In this document: piece after piece, positions 27,145 to 35,305 of the stretch
Layout of the letters: each line of letters begins with the position of its first letter
How positions within the stretch are numbered: position 1 is the first letter of the stretch
Notes under the pieces: generated by a model
Told to the model about the DNA's origin: nothing
The model's database searches: none
Seen by the model: the letters and a program-made list of their open reading frames with translations, nothing else
Made by a program: the position numbers and the translations under genes
Assembly (NCBI RefSeq): GCF_024498075.1
Contig: NZ_JANHOF010000001.1
Location: 1,488,001 to 1,552,000 of the forward strand
Source of the DNA: Paenibacillus mendelii
GTDB lineage: Bacteria; Bacillota; Bacilli; Paenibacillales; Paenibacillaceae
Length of the DNA stretch: 64,000 nt
Reading direction: 5' to 3'

Positions 27145-28893
27145 TTAGGATTCTAGCGACAGGGGAATAGAAAGGGTAACAATTGTTCCCTGGCCGACCG
27201 TACTGGATATCTCAAAGGTATAGCGGTTCTCGTAATGCGCTTCAAGCATTCTCCGGACATAATTGAGTCCAATACCGAGCCCTGTCCGCTTACTCTTCTG
27301 GTTCTCATCCGCTAATAAGCAATCGATCTCTTCTGCCGTCATCCCGCTTCCGTTGTCCATAATATGGATGACCATAGCCGTGTCAGCCTTCGTTATCTTC
27401 ACTTCGATGAGTCCCTTATCCGTATCGATTCCGTGATAGAGCGCATTCTCAACCAATGGCTGTAAGATGAACTTCGGGATCGTCAACGTCGAGGCTAGAA
27501 TCGTCTCATCCACCTGGAACAGAACATCAAATTCATAGTCATACCGGATTTGCTGAAGCTCAATATAGTCCTTGAGAGCCGCTAATTCTTCCTTGAGCTC
27601 GACCGTCTCGCCTCTTTTATCCAAATTATAATGAAGCACCCTCGTGAAAATAGAAACCATTCGGTCAATATCCTCTTGGCCGTTCATTCTCGCCATGAAC
27701 TGTATGGAATTGAGCGTATTATGAATAAAATGAGGATTAATCTGATGAAGCAGCTTCTCCACCTCTAATTGTCTCTTGGCTCGCTCGCGGTTCTCGACCT
27801 CTAGAAATAAGAATTGAATGCGCTCCCGCAATTGATTCATCTTCTTCACGAGAACATCGAATTCGATAATTCGGGTCAATGTCATCGGTTTATTGGATTG
27901 AAGCACATCGACCTGCCCAATATCATGTCCGATCTTCTTCAATGGCCGATAAACGGACTTCCAAATGACTGCTGCAAATATGATACTTATGGCAATTCCC
28001 CCAAGCAAGACAGCGAGAAACTTGGTTAACCAATTATTAAATTCCTTGTTAATCTCGCCTTTATGGATCGTGACAATCAAGCTCCACCCTTGCTCGCTGT
28101 CGACCTTATACAAATAATAGTCGTCCGTCTTAAGTGAAGCGCCCATCTCCTGCAGCTGCTGAAGTCTTGCTCCTTTCGGGAACTCTCTATTTAAATCCGT
28201 AAAGACAATTTGCCCCGTTTGGTCCAACAGGACATGCGAGACCTCCATGCCATATTGATGCTTGCTAAGCAGCTTCTCGAAGAGCTTCACATTCGTTTCC
28301 ATGTAAACGTAGTACGAGCCGCTCTCACTCGGAGCACCCGGAGATTCGACAGGCCGCACCAAGGAAAAGACGTCGTATTCCCCATACCGATAGGCCGTCT
28401 TTCGCGGTCCGTAGAAGGTAACGCCATTTACTTTGGAGGATAGCGTTGTGGCGTCATTATCGTTCATGAACCCGTCCCGAACCACAAGGTTGTTGAACAT
28501 AACCTTTCCACTATCGTCATAATAGAGAATGACACCCAGAAAGGGATTCGTAAAATTAACGAGATTCAAGTTCTTCTGTATCTCTTGCCGCAGGGCGTAC
28601 TTCTGGAAATTGCTCGGATTGATTAAGAGATCATAAAAGTTCTGTCCCACGCTTCCCTCCATGGAGAGCTGAAGCGAGGCGTACTCCATATTATCAAGCG
28701 TGCTCTCAAGTCCTGATTTCACATTAATCAGCGTATTCTTGATACCGCTTTCAATCTTGTTGCTATAAATCTCCTGAATGGCTACATAGCTAATCGCGCC
28801 CAGCAGCACAAGGGGGATAAAGACAATGAGCATCAATACCGAGAATAGCCGCCTGCGTAAGGATACATTGATGTCAGTTCGCATGAGTCGCAT
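27145..28893 (-). CDS. Sensor histidine kinase, YesM family
   Basis: A 582-residue membrane sensor: membrane segment near residues 15-37 ('LFSVLMLIVFIPLVLLG'), extracellular sensing region, second membrane segment ('FLAVLLGGIAISIIFAAVIW' near 290-310), HAMP region, and a kinase domain with 'HQINPHFIHNTLNSIQ' carrying the phosphorylated His, 'ENALYHGI' and 'DNGSGMT'. The ATG at 28893 shares a base with the regulator's stop (TGATG); a GTG three bases upstream is an alternative. Its operon position implies sensing of the substrate of the 25320 binding protein. Confidence 0.92.
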   Translation of the reverse strand: MRLMRTDINVSLRRRLFSVLMLIVFIPLVLLGAISYVAIQEIYSNKIESGIKNTLINVKSGLESTLDNMEYASLQLSMEGSVGQNFYDLLINPSNFQKYALRQEIQKNLNLVNFTNPFLGVILYYDDSGKVMFNNLVVRDGFMNDNDATTLSSKVNGVTFYGPRKTAYRYGEYDVFSLVRPVESPGAPSESGSYYVYMETNVKLFEKLLSKHQYGMEVSHVLLDQTGQIVFTDLNREFPKGARLQQLQEMGASLKTDDYYLYKVDSEQGWSLIVTIHKGEINKEFNNWLTKFLAVLLGGIAISIIFAAVIWKSVYRPLKKIGHDIGQVDVLQSNKPMTLTRIIEFDVLVKKMNQLRERIQFLFLEVENRERAKRQLEVEKLLHQINPHFIHNTLNSIQFMARMNGQEDIDRMVSIFTRVLHYNLDKRGETVELKEELAALKDYIELQQIRYDYEFDVLFQVDETILASTLTIPKFILQPLVENALYHGIDTDKGLIEVKITKADTAMVIHIMDNGSGMTAEEIDCLLADENQKSKRTGLGIGLNYVRRMLEAHYENRYTFEISSTVGQGTIVTLSIPLSLES

Positions 28894-30275
28894 CACTTGT
28901 TTATTTCTCCTTGCTGCATTCTTTTCCGGTACTCCGTCGGATTCAGACCATATTGAATACGGAACAATTTGCTGAAATACTTCTCGTCTTTGAAGCCGCT
29001 CTTCAAGGCAATTTGATAGACCGGCTCATTACTTTGCACCAGCAAATGCGCCGTCTTGGCGATCCTGCCTGCCCTCACATAATCACCGAATGCCATGCCA
29101 AGGATGTCCTTGAAGCATTGACTAAAATAACTGCTGCTCATCAACAGCCTCGAAGCTAGCTCGTCCCTGTTCAAGCTGACATCATGTCCTTCTTGAATAT
29201 AGATCACAGCTCTAGCTATCGTCGTGATTACAGCTGGCGAGTAGGGAATTAATTTCATTTGCTGCATGAGCCGCTCCCTTATGAAATCCAGCCTTTCCTT
29301 CCATTCATACCAAGCCGCGAAAGCCTCATTCCTTATTTCTATTTCCCATCCGGTTCGCACAATGGCCTGCCAAGGCTGCAGGCAAGTAAGCAACAGTTGA
29401 AACAATTCAGCAGGATCGATTCTGCTATTCACGGTTAGACGAATAGCGTCTTCATAAGCAGCTTCATTCGTCATCCATTCCTGTGCTTCCCAAACCTGAA
29501 TCACTTGGGACTGTTCTGCCGCGCCCTTGGAGCATTCGTACGGGAGAGTTAGCTCGTAATAGGATTGTCCCGCCTTCCGTTCGTAGAACAGAAACACGGG
29601 GATAATCTTGCTCAAATGACCGCTCAGAGCGGCTGCATTACTTGCGGTTCTGTCCATTATTCGAACCACAGCCCAGTCTCCCTGTTGATACCAGGTTCCG
29701 GTCGGCTTCCTATCGGCCTCCAGCTCCATGACAGCGGGAACAAACCACGAATGGCCGGAGATTTCTACCAGGCTGTCTTCCGCTGCCCATCCATGACCGA
29801 TGATCAACTCTTTACGATGCTCCCCCTTGAGATCGGCAAATACATATCCGCTGAAGCTCGCCTGTTTCACAGCCGGTATAAAGCGATGCGTCTTCTCATA
29901 CGAGACTCTTTCGATGATCCTCGTAAAGATATCATCCAATTTATCTTGTTCGAATTGTGTTTTTACGATGTAATCAATCGCCCCAAGGCGCAGCGCCTCT
30001 TGTACATATTCAAAGTCCTGGTGACAGGTCAGCACAACGATCCATACATGGGGATAGTGTTGGCGGACAGCCTTCATCAAATCAAAACCATCCATGACCG
30101 GCATCGAAAGATCGGTGAATAAAAAATCCACATGATGTTCCTTCAGAAAGTCCAACGCGCTCTTCCCATTGTTCGCCTCACCAATGACCTCCATACCGAA
30201 TTTGCTCCACGGCAGCAAGGCTATCAGTCCTTTACGAATTAGCTTCTCATCGTCTGCAATTAATACATTGAACAT
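28893..30275 (-). CDS. Response regulator, YesN family (receiver plus AraC-type HTH)
   Basis: A 460-residue cytosolic regulator. The receiver ('VLIADDEKLIRKGLIALLPW') has its phosphorylated Asp in 'VDFLFTDLSMPVMDGFD' near residue 55. A long middle segment follows, and the C-terminus is an AraC HTH pair ('DELASRLLMSSSYFSQCF', 'VYQIALKSGFKDEKYFSKLF') ending in 'GLNPTEYRKRM'. It is larger than the first YesN protein (339 residues) because of this middle region. Likely activator of the 25-27 kb importer operon. Confidence 0.92.
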   Translation of the reverse strand: MFNVLIADDEKLIRKGLIALLPWSKFGMEVIGEANNGKSALDFLKEHHVDFLFTDLSMPVMDGFDLMKAVRQHYPHVWIVVLTCHQDFEYVQEALRLGAIDYIVKTQFEQDKLDDIFTRIIERVSYEKTHRFIPAVKQASFSGYVFADLKGEHRKELIIGHGWAAEDSLVEISGHSWFVPAVMELEADRKPTGTWYQQGDWAVVRIMDRTASNAAALSGHLSKIIPVFLFYERKAGQSYYELTLPYECSKGAAEQSQVIQVWEAQEWMTNEAAYEDAIRLTVNSRIDPAELFQLLLTCLQPWQAIVRTGWEIEIRNEAFAAWYEWKERLDFIRERLMQQMKLIPYSPAVITTIARAVIYIQEGHDVSLNRDELASRLLMSSSYFSQCFKDILGMAFGDYVRAGRIAKTAHLLVQSNEPVYQIALKSGFKDEKYFSKLFRIQYGLNPTEYRKRMQQGEINK

Positions 30276-30397
30276 CTCTTAGGCCTCCCTGCGAAGCAGT
30301 AATGTCGTGCGGTGTAAACATATGATAATGTACATTATCCCATTTTTCTTCCGTTGTCCACAGATGGATGAGTGGGCAGATCGGGAAGAAAAACAGA

Positions 30398-30427
30398 AAA
30401 ACACGCCATGATGAATGGCGTGTTTTT
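30398..30427. terminator. Bidirectional intrinsic terminator
   Basis: AAAACACGCCAT pairs with ATGGCGTGTTTT around a short loop, with A-rich and T-rich flanks. It follows the truncated gene fragment at 30483 in the minus direction and insulates the YesMN operon. Confidence 0.85.
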
Positions 30428-30482
30428 CAGGAATAATCCTTTTATTCGAAGACGCTTATAACACAAAGACAGCCGCAAATGA

Positions 30483-30677
30483 TCACGTATTGAATTCTTG
30501 TTCCCATCCGGTATTACCGGTCATCCAGCTCGACAGATCTACCGTATTACCAAGCGTAGTAAAGCCATCTTTGTTCAGGAGTTGTTCTTGATTATCAAAC
30601 AGATCGTCGATTGTAAGGTCTTTCTTCCAGAAATCTTTGGTTTTTGATCCGATAAAATTCAGGGCTGCCCGGCCGGT
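30483..30677 (-). pseudogene. C-terminal fragment of an unrecognised protein, cut by an IS remnant
   Basis: About 62 codons of coherent coding sequence ('GRAALNFIGSKTKDFWKKD' through 'GNTVDLSSWMTGNTGWEQEF') end at a stop followed by a terminator, like the end of a real gene. Upstream the frame enters the left end of an IS3-type element, so the rest of the gene has been lost. The translated frame up to 30758 includes IS sequence and is not the original protein. No family recognised. Confidence 0.55.
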
Positions 30678-30680
30678 GGT

Positions 30681-31117
30681 ATGCTCCCCAAATAGTAGAC
30701 AGGTGAAATAATAAAAACCTGATGCTATGAGGGGAGCATTTTCATGTCTAGAGTTCAATATAACGCGAAGGAGAAACTCGCCAGTATCGAAGAGATCGAA
30801 AGTGGTGAACTTGGCCTCATGGCCGCTGCGTATAAATGAGGGATATCCAAAACAACCTTGGTGAAATGGCGACGTCGGTATGAAGTCTATGGTTTCGAAG
30901 GGTTAGAGGTAGGTTCGAACAGGCACCCGCAGCTATTCCGCAGAACTTAAGCTTCAGGCGGTGTTGGATTACATCGAGGGGGAACTATCCCAATACGATC
31001 TCATTGATAAATACAAGATTGCGAGTAGAACAGCTATCGAACTGGGTGAAGAAATACCGGAACAGCGGTCAAGATGCGCTGCAGGATGGCCGTGGCCGTA
31101 ATAAGGCAGAAGCGGAG
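30681..31117 (+). mobile_element. IS3-family (IS150-like) remnant with broken orfA
   Basis: The left end (ATGCTCCCCAAATAGTAGAC) and a GGGGAGCAT complement at 30731 precede ATG 30744, which reads 'MSRVQYNAKEKLASIEEI' and 'ESGELGLMAAAYK', then a stop, 'GISKTTLVKWRRRYEVYGF', a frameshift, and pieces 'ELKLQAVLDYIEGELSQYD' and 'LIDKYKIASRT' in another frame. This is the helix-turn-helix OrfA of IS150-type elements. OrfB and the right end are absent; sequence changes to unrelated DNA near 31117. It cannot transpose. Confidence 0.75.
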
Positions 31118-31269
31118 TTAACCGACGCAGACTCGGTAATTCGTTGAAGGTATTATTTCATCCGGCCTGACCAGTCCTTCTGCGTAGAAAGAGACCCGAT
31201 TATGCGTCTCTAAATAAGATGATTGTCTACATCGGTATAGCTGCAATAAACCGTTCTGGAGTTGCTGCC

Positions 31270-31704
31270 TTAATACAGATCGATTTTTCGTTTCAAATCT
31301 TTCCGCAGCGTTATATTGGAATCGTGCCGTATATAATGGCAAACATAGGATCTGCGGAATCTGTCCTTTGTTTTGTTGAGAGTAGAGGAATGGACGAGCA
31401 AACTGTGAAAAAACAGTATATCCCCTTTTTCCAATACAACGGGTATTTCTGCCGTCAAATCCACGCCTTCCGTTTCCATTGTCCAATCCGCGTGCTCCAA
31501 GATGTTTTTCACCTTTCCGTGTGGGAGCGGTCCTAGCTTGTGACTGCCTGGAATAACCCCGAGGTATCCGTTTTCTTCATCATTTTTCTCCATCGCAATG
31601 GACACAGCAATCATTGTATTCGGTTCATGATGAATATATTCGAAATCTTGATGCGCTGCTTGTCCTTTTGAGCCAAAAAGCGGCCATATTTCACGGCAGC
31701 ATTC
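31270..31704 (-). pseudogene. Phytanoyl-CoA dioxygenase (PhyH) family fragment
   Basis: The readable part contains 'QAAHQDFEYIHHEPNTMIAV', with the His-x-Asp iron ligands, 'GYLGVIPGSHKLGPLPHGK' and 'GDILFFHSLLVHSS', with the distal iron-binding His and a following basic region. These are hallmarks of the 2-oxoglutarate/Fe(II)-dependent PhyH family. Full-length members are usually 250-300 residues; here the N-terminal third is missing, abutting the cysC remnant at a CCATGG, and the C-terminus ends early. It lies between an IS remnant and a dead gene, so it is called a pseudogene, although the remaining frame has no internal stop. Confidence 0.65.
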
Positions 31705-31705
31705 C

Positions 31706-32216
31706 ATGGTAACGAGGCAAGACAGTCAGCGGAGAACCCGTCACAATAGATGTGCGCTCTGATTCACCGGTTTGTCCGGCTCGGAAAAATCGACGCTCGC
31801 GTTCGCTTTGGAAAAGGAGCTTCATGCTAGAAATATCGCTTCCTATGTCTTGGATGGGGACAATATCCGGCATGGCCTCAATCGCGACCTCGGATTTTCG
31901 AGTGACGAACGGTAAGAAAGCATCCGCAGAATCGGGGAAGTTTCGAAGTTGTTCGTGGACGCCGGCTTTTTGTCTTGTCGGCTTTCATCTCGCCGGACGA
32001 GAAAGACCGCCTGATGGCCAAAGAGATGTTCCAGCCGGGCGATCATATCGAAATTTACGTGAAATGCTCGTTGGAGGAATGCGAGAAGAGGGATCGACGG
32101 CAAATACGACATCCCCGGCAGTCCGGATCTGATCATCGATACGGAGCACATGACGGTCGACCAGTCGCTGGCCTTCCTATTGGCTTACCTGGTGGAGCGG
32201 AACTACCTCGCAAGCT
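31706..32216 (+). pseudogene. cysC: Adenylylsulfate (APS) kinase, multiply inactivated
   Basis: In one frame from ATG 31706 the sequence reads like CysC but with TGA in place of the usual Trp before '[13 protein letters not shown]'. There the Walker A GSGKST has become GSEKST. '[20 protein letters not shown]' follows and is normal, then a TAA replaces Lys after 'SSDER'. A frameshift follows 'VSKLFVDAGF', with 'LSAFISPDEKDRLMAKEM' and 'IEIYVKCSLEECEKRD' in the next frame. A deletion of some 20 codons then leads to 'IDGKYDIPGSPDLIIDTEHM' and 'TVDQSLAFLLAYLVERNYL'. APS kinase makes PAPS, the donor for sulfotransferases such as the one at 42461. This copy cannot work. Confidence 0.85.
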
Positions 32217-32273
32217 GTTGCTCTTCCTTGTGCCGCTGCTTGCGGGGCGTTACCGGCTATTTCGTGGATTTGG

Positions 32274-34076
32274 TTATGCGTGTACCCCGGCTTGAAACTC
32301 CAGCAGTTTGCCGAACGTCCCCTTGGTGTCCGCGGAGAGCTGTTGAAATCCGCCCCGCTGGATCACCTGCCCTTTTTCCAAAACAAGCACTTGATCTGCG
32401 TTCCGGATGGTCGACAGCCGATGGGCGATGACGATGATCGTCGTTCTGCCCTTCAGTCGATCCAATGCGTTCTGAATTTTCGCCTCGTTCTCGCTATCCA
32501 GCGCGCTGGTCGCCTCGTCCAGAATAAGAATCGAAGGCTTCCGCAAAATCGCCCGGGCCAATACGATCCGCTGCCGTTCCCCTCCCGAAAGCCTCACCCC
32601 GCGGTCTCCGAGGACCGTATCCAGTCCCTGGGGCAAATTCCGCACGAATTCATCCGATGCGGAGAACTGCAGAGCCTCCCACATTTGTTCCTCGCTTGCA
32701 TTAGGCGAGGCGATGAGCAGGTTTTCCCGGATGCTTGCATGGAAAAGGAACGGGTCCTGCGAGACGTAGCTCACGGACCGCCTCAGCGAGAAGCTATCGT
32801 CATTCGCAAGACTTTCTCCATCTACCAGAACTTCTCCCTCTTCCGGCCGGATGAGTCCGATCAGAATATCGATCAAGGTGCTCTTACCGGCGCCTGATTT
32901 GCCGACGATGGCCGTCATGCTGTTAACCGGGATCGATAGGCTAATATCATGAAGGGCATAGGAGGAGCCGCCGCCGTCATAGCGATAATAAATGCCGTGG
33001 CATTCGATCCCTTTCCCCATGCGCACGGGTTTGCGCTTGGATGAGATGTCGAAAGAATCCAGTTCCTTGGCCAGCGCGCAGTCCCTTTGAAGCTCCGCAA
33101 GGCTCTTAAAGGCGGGCAGCGACTGGGCGATCTGCTCCCAGTTAGCCTGCAGAGTCGAAAACTTCGGCCATAACCGGGAAAAGATCACGATAATCAACAC
33201 GAGCTTCTCGGCCGGTATAAGGAAGACTTTCAAGGATAAGAAAACAAACAGCGAGATTAGAATAACGGATGTCACCTTGTAAACATACTGGGAGGCGGAC
33301 TGCGTTTTCCCGAAATGAACGAGATTATCCTCCATTTGGCCGCAAAGTGTACGGAACCACGTCAAATGCTTCGCTTCCGTCATGTTGCTTTTAATGTCCT
33401 TCATGCCGTTGAAATGATCGGTCATCCCGCCGATATAATTTTGCGCGAGCTCCGATGTTTGATCCCCTATGGTTTTCGATCGTTTAATGAACTTGCTGGA
33501 ATAGACCGCAACCGCCAAGCCACAGATCAGGACCATGGCCGTAAGCTTTACCGACAACCACAGCGCAAAGCCGATCTGGACTGCGGTAAACAGAAGCGTC
33601 GTCGTTAATCGCAGCACGAGATAGGTGCTCATGCTGACGCGCATCAGCTCGTTCGTCATGACATGCGTGAAGTCGGATCTTCTATTTCTCAGAAAGAAAG
33701 CCCAATTCGCCTGCAGCAAGCCTTGATAAATTTCCACGCGAAGGTACCTAATAAATCCGTGTTGAATTTCCAAATTCAAATTGGTTTGCTTGCGCTGCAT
33801 AAGGGCATGACCTGCAATCAATAGAATGAACCCGCCCAGCAGCACAGGCAGTCTCATCCCTTCCGGAATGGCCTGCAGCGGATTGACCAAATACGAAACG
33901 AACGGAATTCCGCTCGTATCCATGTGAAATATCCCGATCAAACCGAGCGCGGGGACAAGCAGGAAGATGCCGATGCCCTCTAGGAAGCTGATGAGCGTCA
34001 TGCCGATCAGATTGACATAAAGCTTGAATCCGGCAAATTCGCGCAGTTTTTTGATGTATATCAGCAGATGTCTCAA
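32274..34076 (-). CDS. Lasso-peptide exporter: ABC transporter, permease-ATPase fusion (D protein)
   Basis: A half-transporter of about 600 residues: six membrane segments in the first 300, then an ATPase domain with Walker A 'AIVGKSGAGKSTLIDIL', signature 'RLSGGERQR', Walker B 'ILILDEATSALD' and the H-loop 'IVIAHRLSTI'. It should homodimerise in the membrane and export the mature peptide, often giving self-immunity. TTG at 34076 is preferred as start because TAAGGAGA stands ahead of it, overlapping the kinase stop; the in-frame ATG at 34118 lies inside the kinase gene. It is the last gene of the lasso cluster and the only exporter, so it probably serves both peptides. Confidence 0.88.
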   Translation of the reverse strand: MRHLLIYIKKLREFAGFKLYVNLIGMTLISFLEGIGIFLLVPALGLIGIFHMDTSGIPFVSYLVNPLQAIPEGMRLPVLLGGFILLIAGHALMQRKQTNLNLEIQHGFIRYLRVEIYQGLLQANWAFFLRNRRSDFTHVMTNELMRVSMSTYLVLRLTTTLLFTAVQIGFALWLSVKLTAMVLICGLAVAVYSSKFIKRSKTIGDQTSELAQNYIGGMTDHFNGMKDIKSNMTEAKHLTWFRTLCGQMEDNLVHFGKTQSASQYVYKVTSVILISLFVFLSLKVFLIPAEKLVLIIVIFSRLWPKFSTLQANWEQIAQSLPAFKSLAELQRDCALAKELDSFDISSKRKPVRMGKGIECHGIYYRYDGGGSSYALHDISLSIPVNSMTAIVGKSGAGKSTLIDILIGLIRPEEGEVLVDGESLANDDSFSLRRSVSYVSQDPFLFHASIRENLLIASPNASEEQMWEALQFSASDEFVRNLPQGLDTVLGDRGVRLSGGERQRIVLARAILRKPSILILDEATSALDSENEAKIQNALDRLKGRTTIIVIAHRLSTIRNADQVLVLEKGQVIQRGGFQQLSADTKGTFGKLLEFQAGVHA

Positions 34077-34089
34077 TTCCGGTCTCTCC

Positions 34090-35025
34090 TTATCCGTGCG
34101 AAATCTTCGCGTCTTCATTTACCGCATTCAGAATTCGGCTTACCAAATCGTCAATGGTAAATCCAACAGCCGGCCTGCGCAATTGGTACATGCTGACGCG
34201 ATCGAGGACTGATACGGAGGTAGAGAAATGCCAATGCTCCAATCCCAGATGAGCGATCAGGAAAGGGCGGTAGGTATGATAGCGGAGGATAGGCAGCCGA
34301 TCCAGTCCCTGGAGATGACGAAGCTCCGTCGCTTCCTTGTCCGTCTTCGCGAGTTCGAAGATGCCTGCCAGCGGAATAGGCTCCTTGCAGAACCCGGACG
34401 TTACGGGTATCGCATATTTGGTCTCGTACAGCGGAAAATAGCGTTCGGACTGCATGCCGAGCTTGTCTAGGCTTTCCTGCCAGAGCTTTTGCTGCGGATA
34501 AGCGGGAATGACGAAGGGGACGCGGACGCGTTCAAGCGTTACGGCAATGACATCGTCGGTTAGAAGCGGATAGCCGAGCCTTAGAAAGGCGGCAGCAAGG
34601 GTCGATTTGCCAGCGCCGGAATCGCCTACGAACGCATAGGCCTTGCCGTTAATGACTACGGCGCTTCCGTGAAGAGGCAGCAGCTTGCGCTGGAACAGCA
34701 GCGCACCCATACAGGTTCCGAGCAGATACAGCCGTACGGCGGTTTCTTCGGCACCGGTCGCCGGAGAGAAGCTGATTCGGTTTCCTCCCCGCACGCTGTA
34801 AATCCCCGTGCCGTCTATGTTGAGCATAAATTCGCCGTTGTCAAACGCATAATAATCGTCGTTGCCTTTTCGCTTATTCCATGCGCAAGTCAAGTCTGCC
34901 TTCTCGATATAAACATCCGCGTCGCAGGCTTGATCCGTTTCACGCAGCAGCTCCGGCAAAGCGATATCGCTCGCGATCGTCAGCCCGAATGCTTTGTAGA
35001 TCGTCCGTATGGCAGTAGGGTTCAT
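34090..35025 (-). CDS. Lasso-peptide Ser kinase (HPr kinase-like), K2
   Basis: A 311-residue HPr-kinase-type protein like the tailoring kinases of paeninodin-type clusters, which phosphorylate the C-terminal Ser of the precursor. Visible are 'LPLHGSAVVINGKAYAFVGD', Walker A 'GDSGAGKSTLAAAF' and the metal-binding 'LLTDDVIAVT', then the conserved 'PAYPQQKLWQESLDKLGM'. ATG 35025 follows AAAGGTG by six bases; GTG 35034 and ATG 35031 are alternatives. It follows precursor A2, whose last residue is Ser, and is co-linear with K1 at 39308. The matching of K2 to A2 is inferred from order. Confidence 0.87.
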   Translation of the reverse strand: MNPTAIRTIYKAFGLTIASDIALPELLRETDQACDADVYIEKADLTCAWNKRKGNDDYYAFDNGEFMLNIDGTGIYSVRGGNRISFSPATGAEETAVRLYLLGTCMGALLFQRKLLPLHGSAVVINGKAYAFVGDSGAGKSTLAAAFLRLGYPLLTDDVIAVTLERVRVPFVIPAYPQQKLWQESLDKLGMQSERYFPLYETKYAIPVTSGFCKEPIPLAGIFELAKTDKEATELRHLQGLDRLPILRYHTYRPFLIAHLGLEHWHFSTSVSVLDRVSMYQLRRPAVGFTIDDLVSRILNAVNEDAKISHG

Positions 35026-35075
35026 TTTCATCACCTTTTTTCTCCAGTAGAATCGAACTAAACAATAATGAAGAA

Positions 35076-35105
35076 GCCCTTATACGCTTTTATTCGCATA
35101 AGGGC
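35076..35105 (-). promoter_or_regulatory. Hairpin between precursor A2 and kinase K2
   Basis: GCCCTTAT pairs with ATAAGGGC, with additional inner pairs, about 30 bases after the precursor stop. In lasso operons such hairpins usually let precursor mRNA exceed enzyme mRNA by partial termination or by protecting the upstream 3' end. A hairpin occupies the equivalent place in the other module (40290-40326). Confidence 0.65.
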
Positions 35106-35134
35106 CAAATGGTGCTGTCAGGGATCACGGGCAT

Positions 35135-35275
35135 TTACGATTCATGGGCCTGTCCGTTATTGCTGCCTTTGCCGTTCTTGTCCGGGTACACCCCGTTCGG
35201 TCCGCCCATCGTCATGTTGACGTCGAGTACTTCCAACGTTGGCTGCTGCCATTCATTCCGCGTTTGCTTTTCCAT
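35135..35275 (-). CDS. Lasso peptide precursor A2
   Basis: A 46-residue peptide with GGAGGTG before its ATG. The leader has W9-x2-P12-x-L14-x2-L17, the B1-recognition pattern (W in place of the usual Y), and Thr22 at the -2 position. Cleavage after Met23 gives a 23-residue core starting GGPNGVYPD: Gly1 to Asp9 would form a nine-member macrolactam ring. The tail is KNGKGSNNGQAHES. It ends in Ser, the site phosphorylated in the paeninodin class. It lies between cyclase C2 and kinase K2. The tail is rich in Gly and Asn and has no Trp, Phe or Tyr to lock the thread, which is unusual. Assignment rests on leader, core rule and context. Confidence 0.9.
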   Translation of the reverse strand: MEKQTRNEWQQPTLEVLDVNMTMGGPNGVYPDKNGKGSNNGQAHES

Positions 35276-35305
35276 CTGTTTCACCTCCTCTCATAGTATC
35301 GCTTA

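Noticed and set aside
31118..31486. 122-residue minus-strand ORF overlapping the PhyH fragment
   Set aside because: Out of frame with the recognisable PhyH motifs and without family resemblance.
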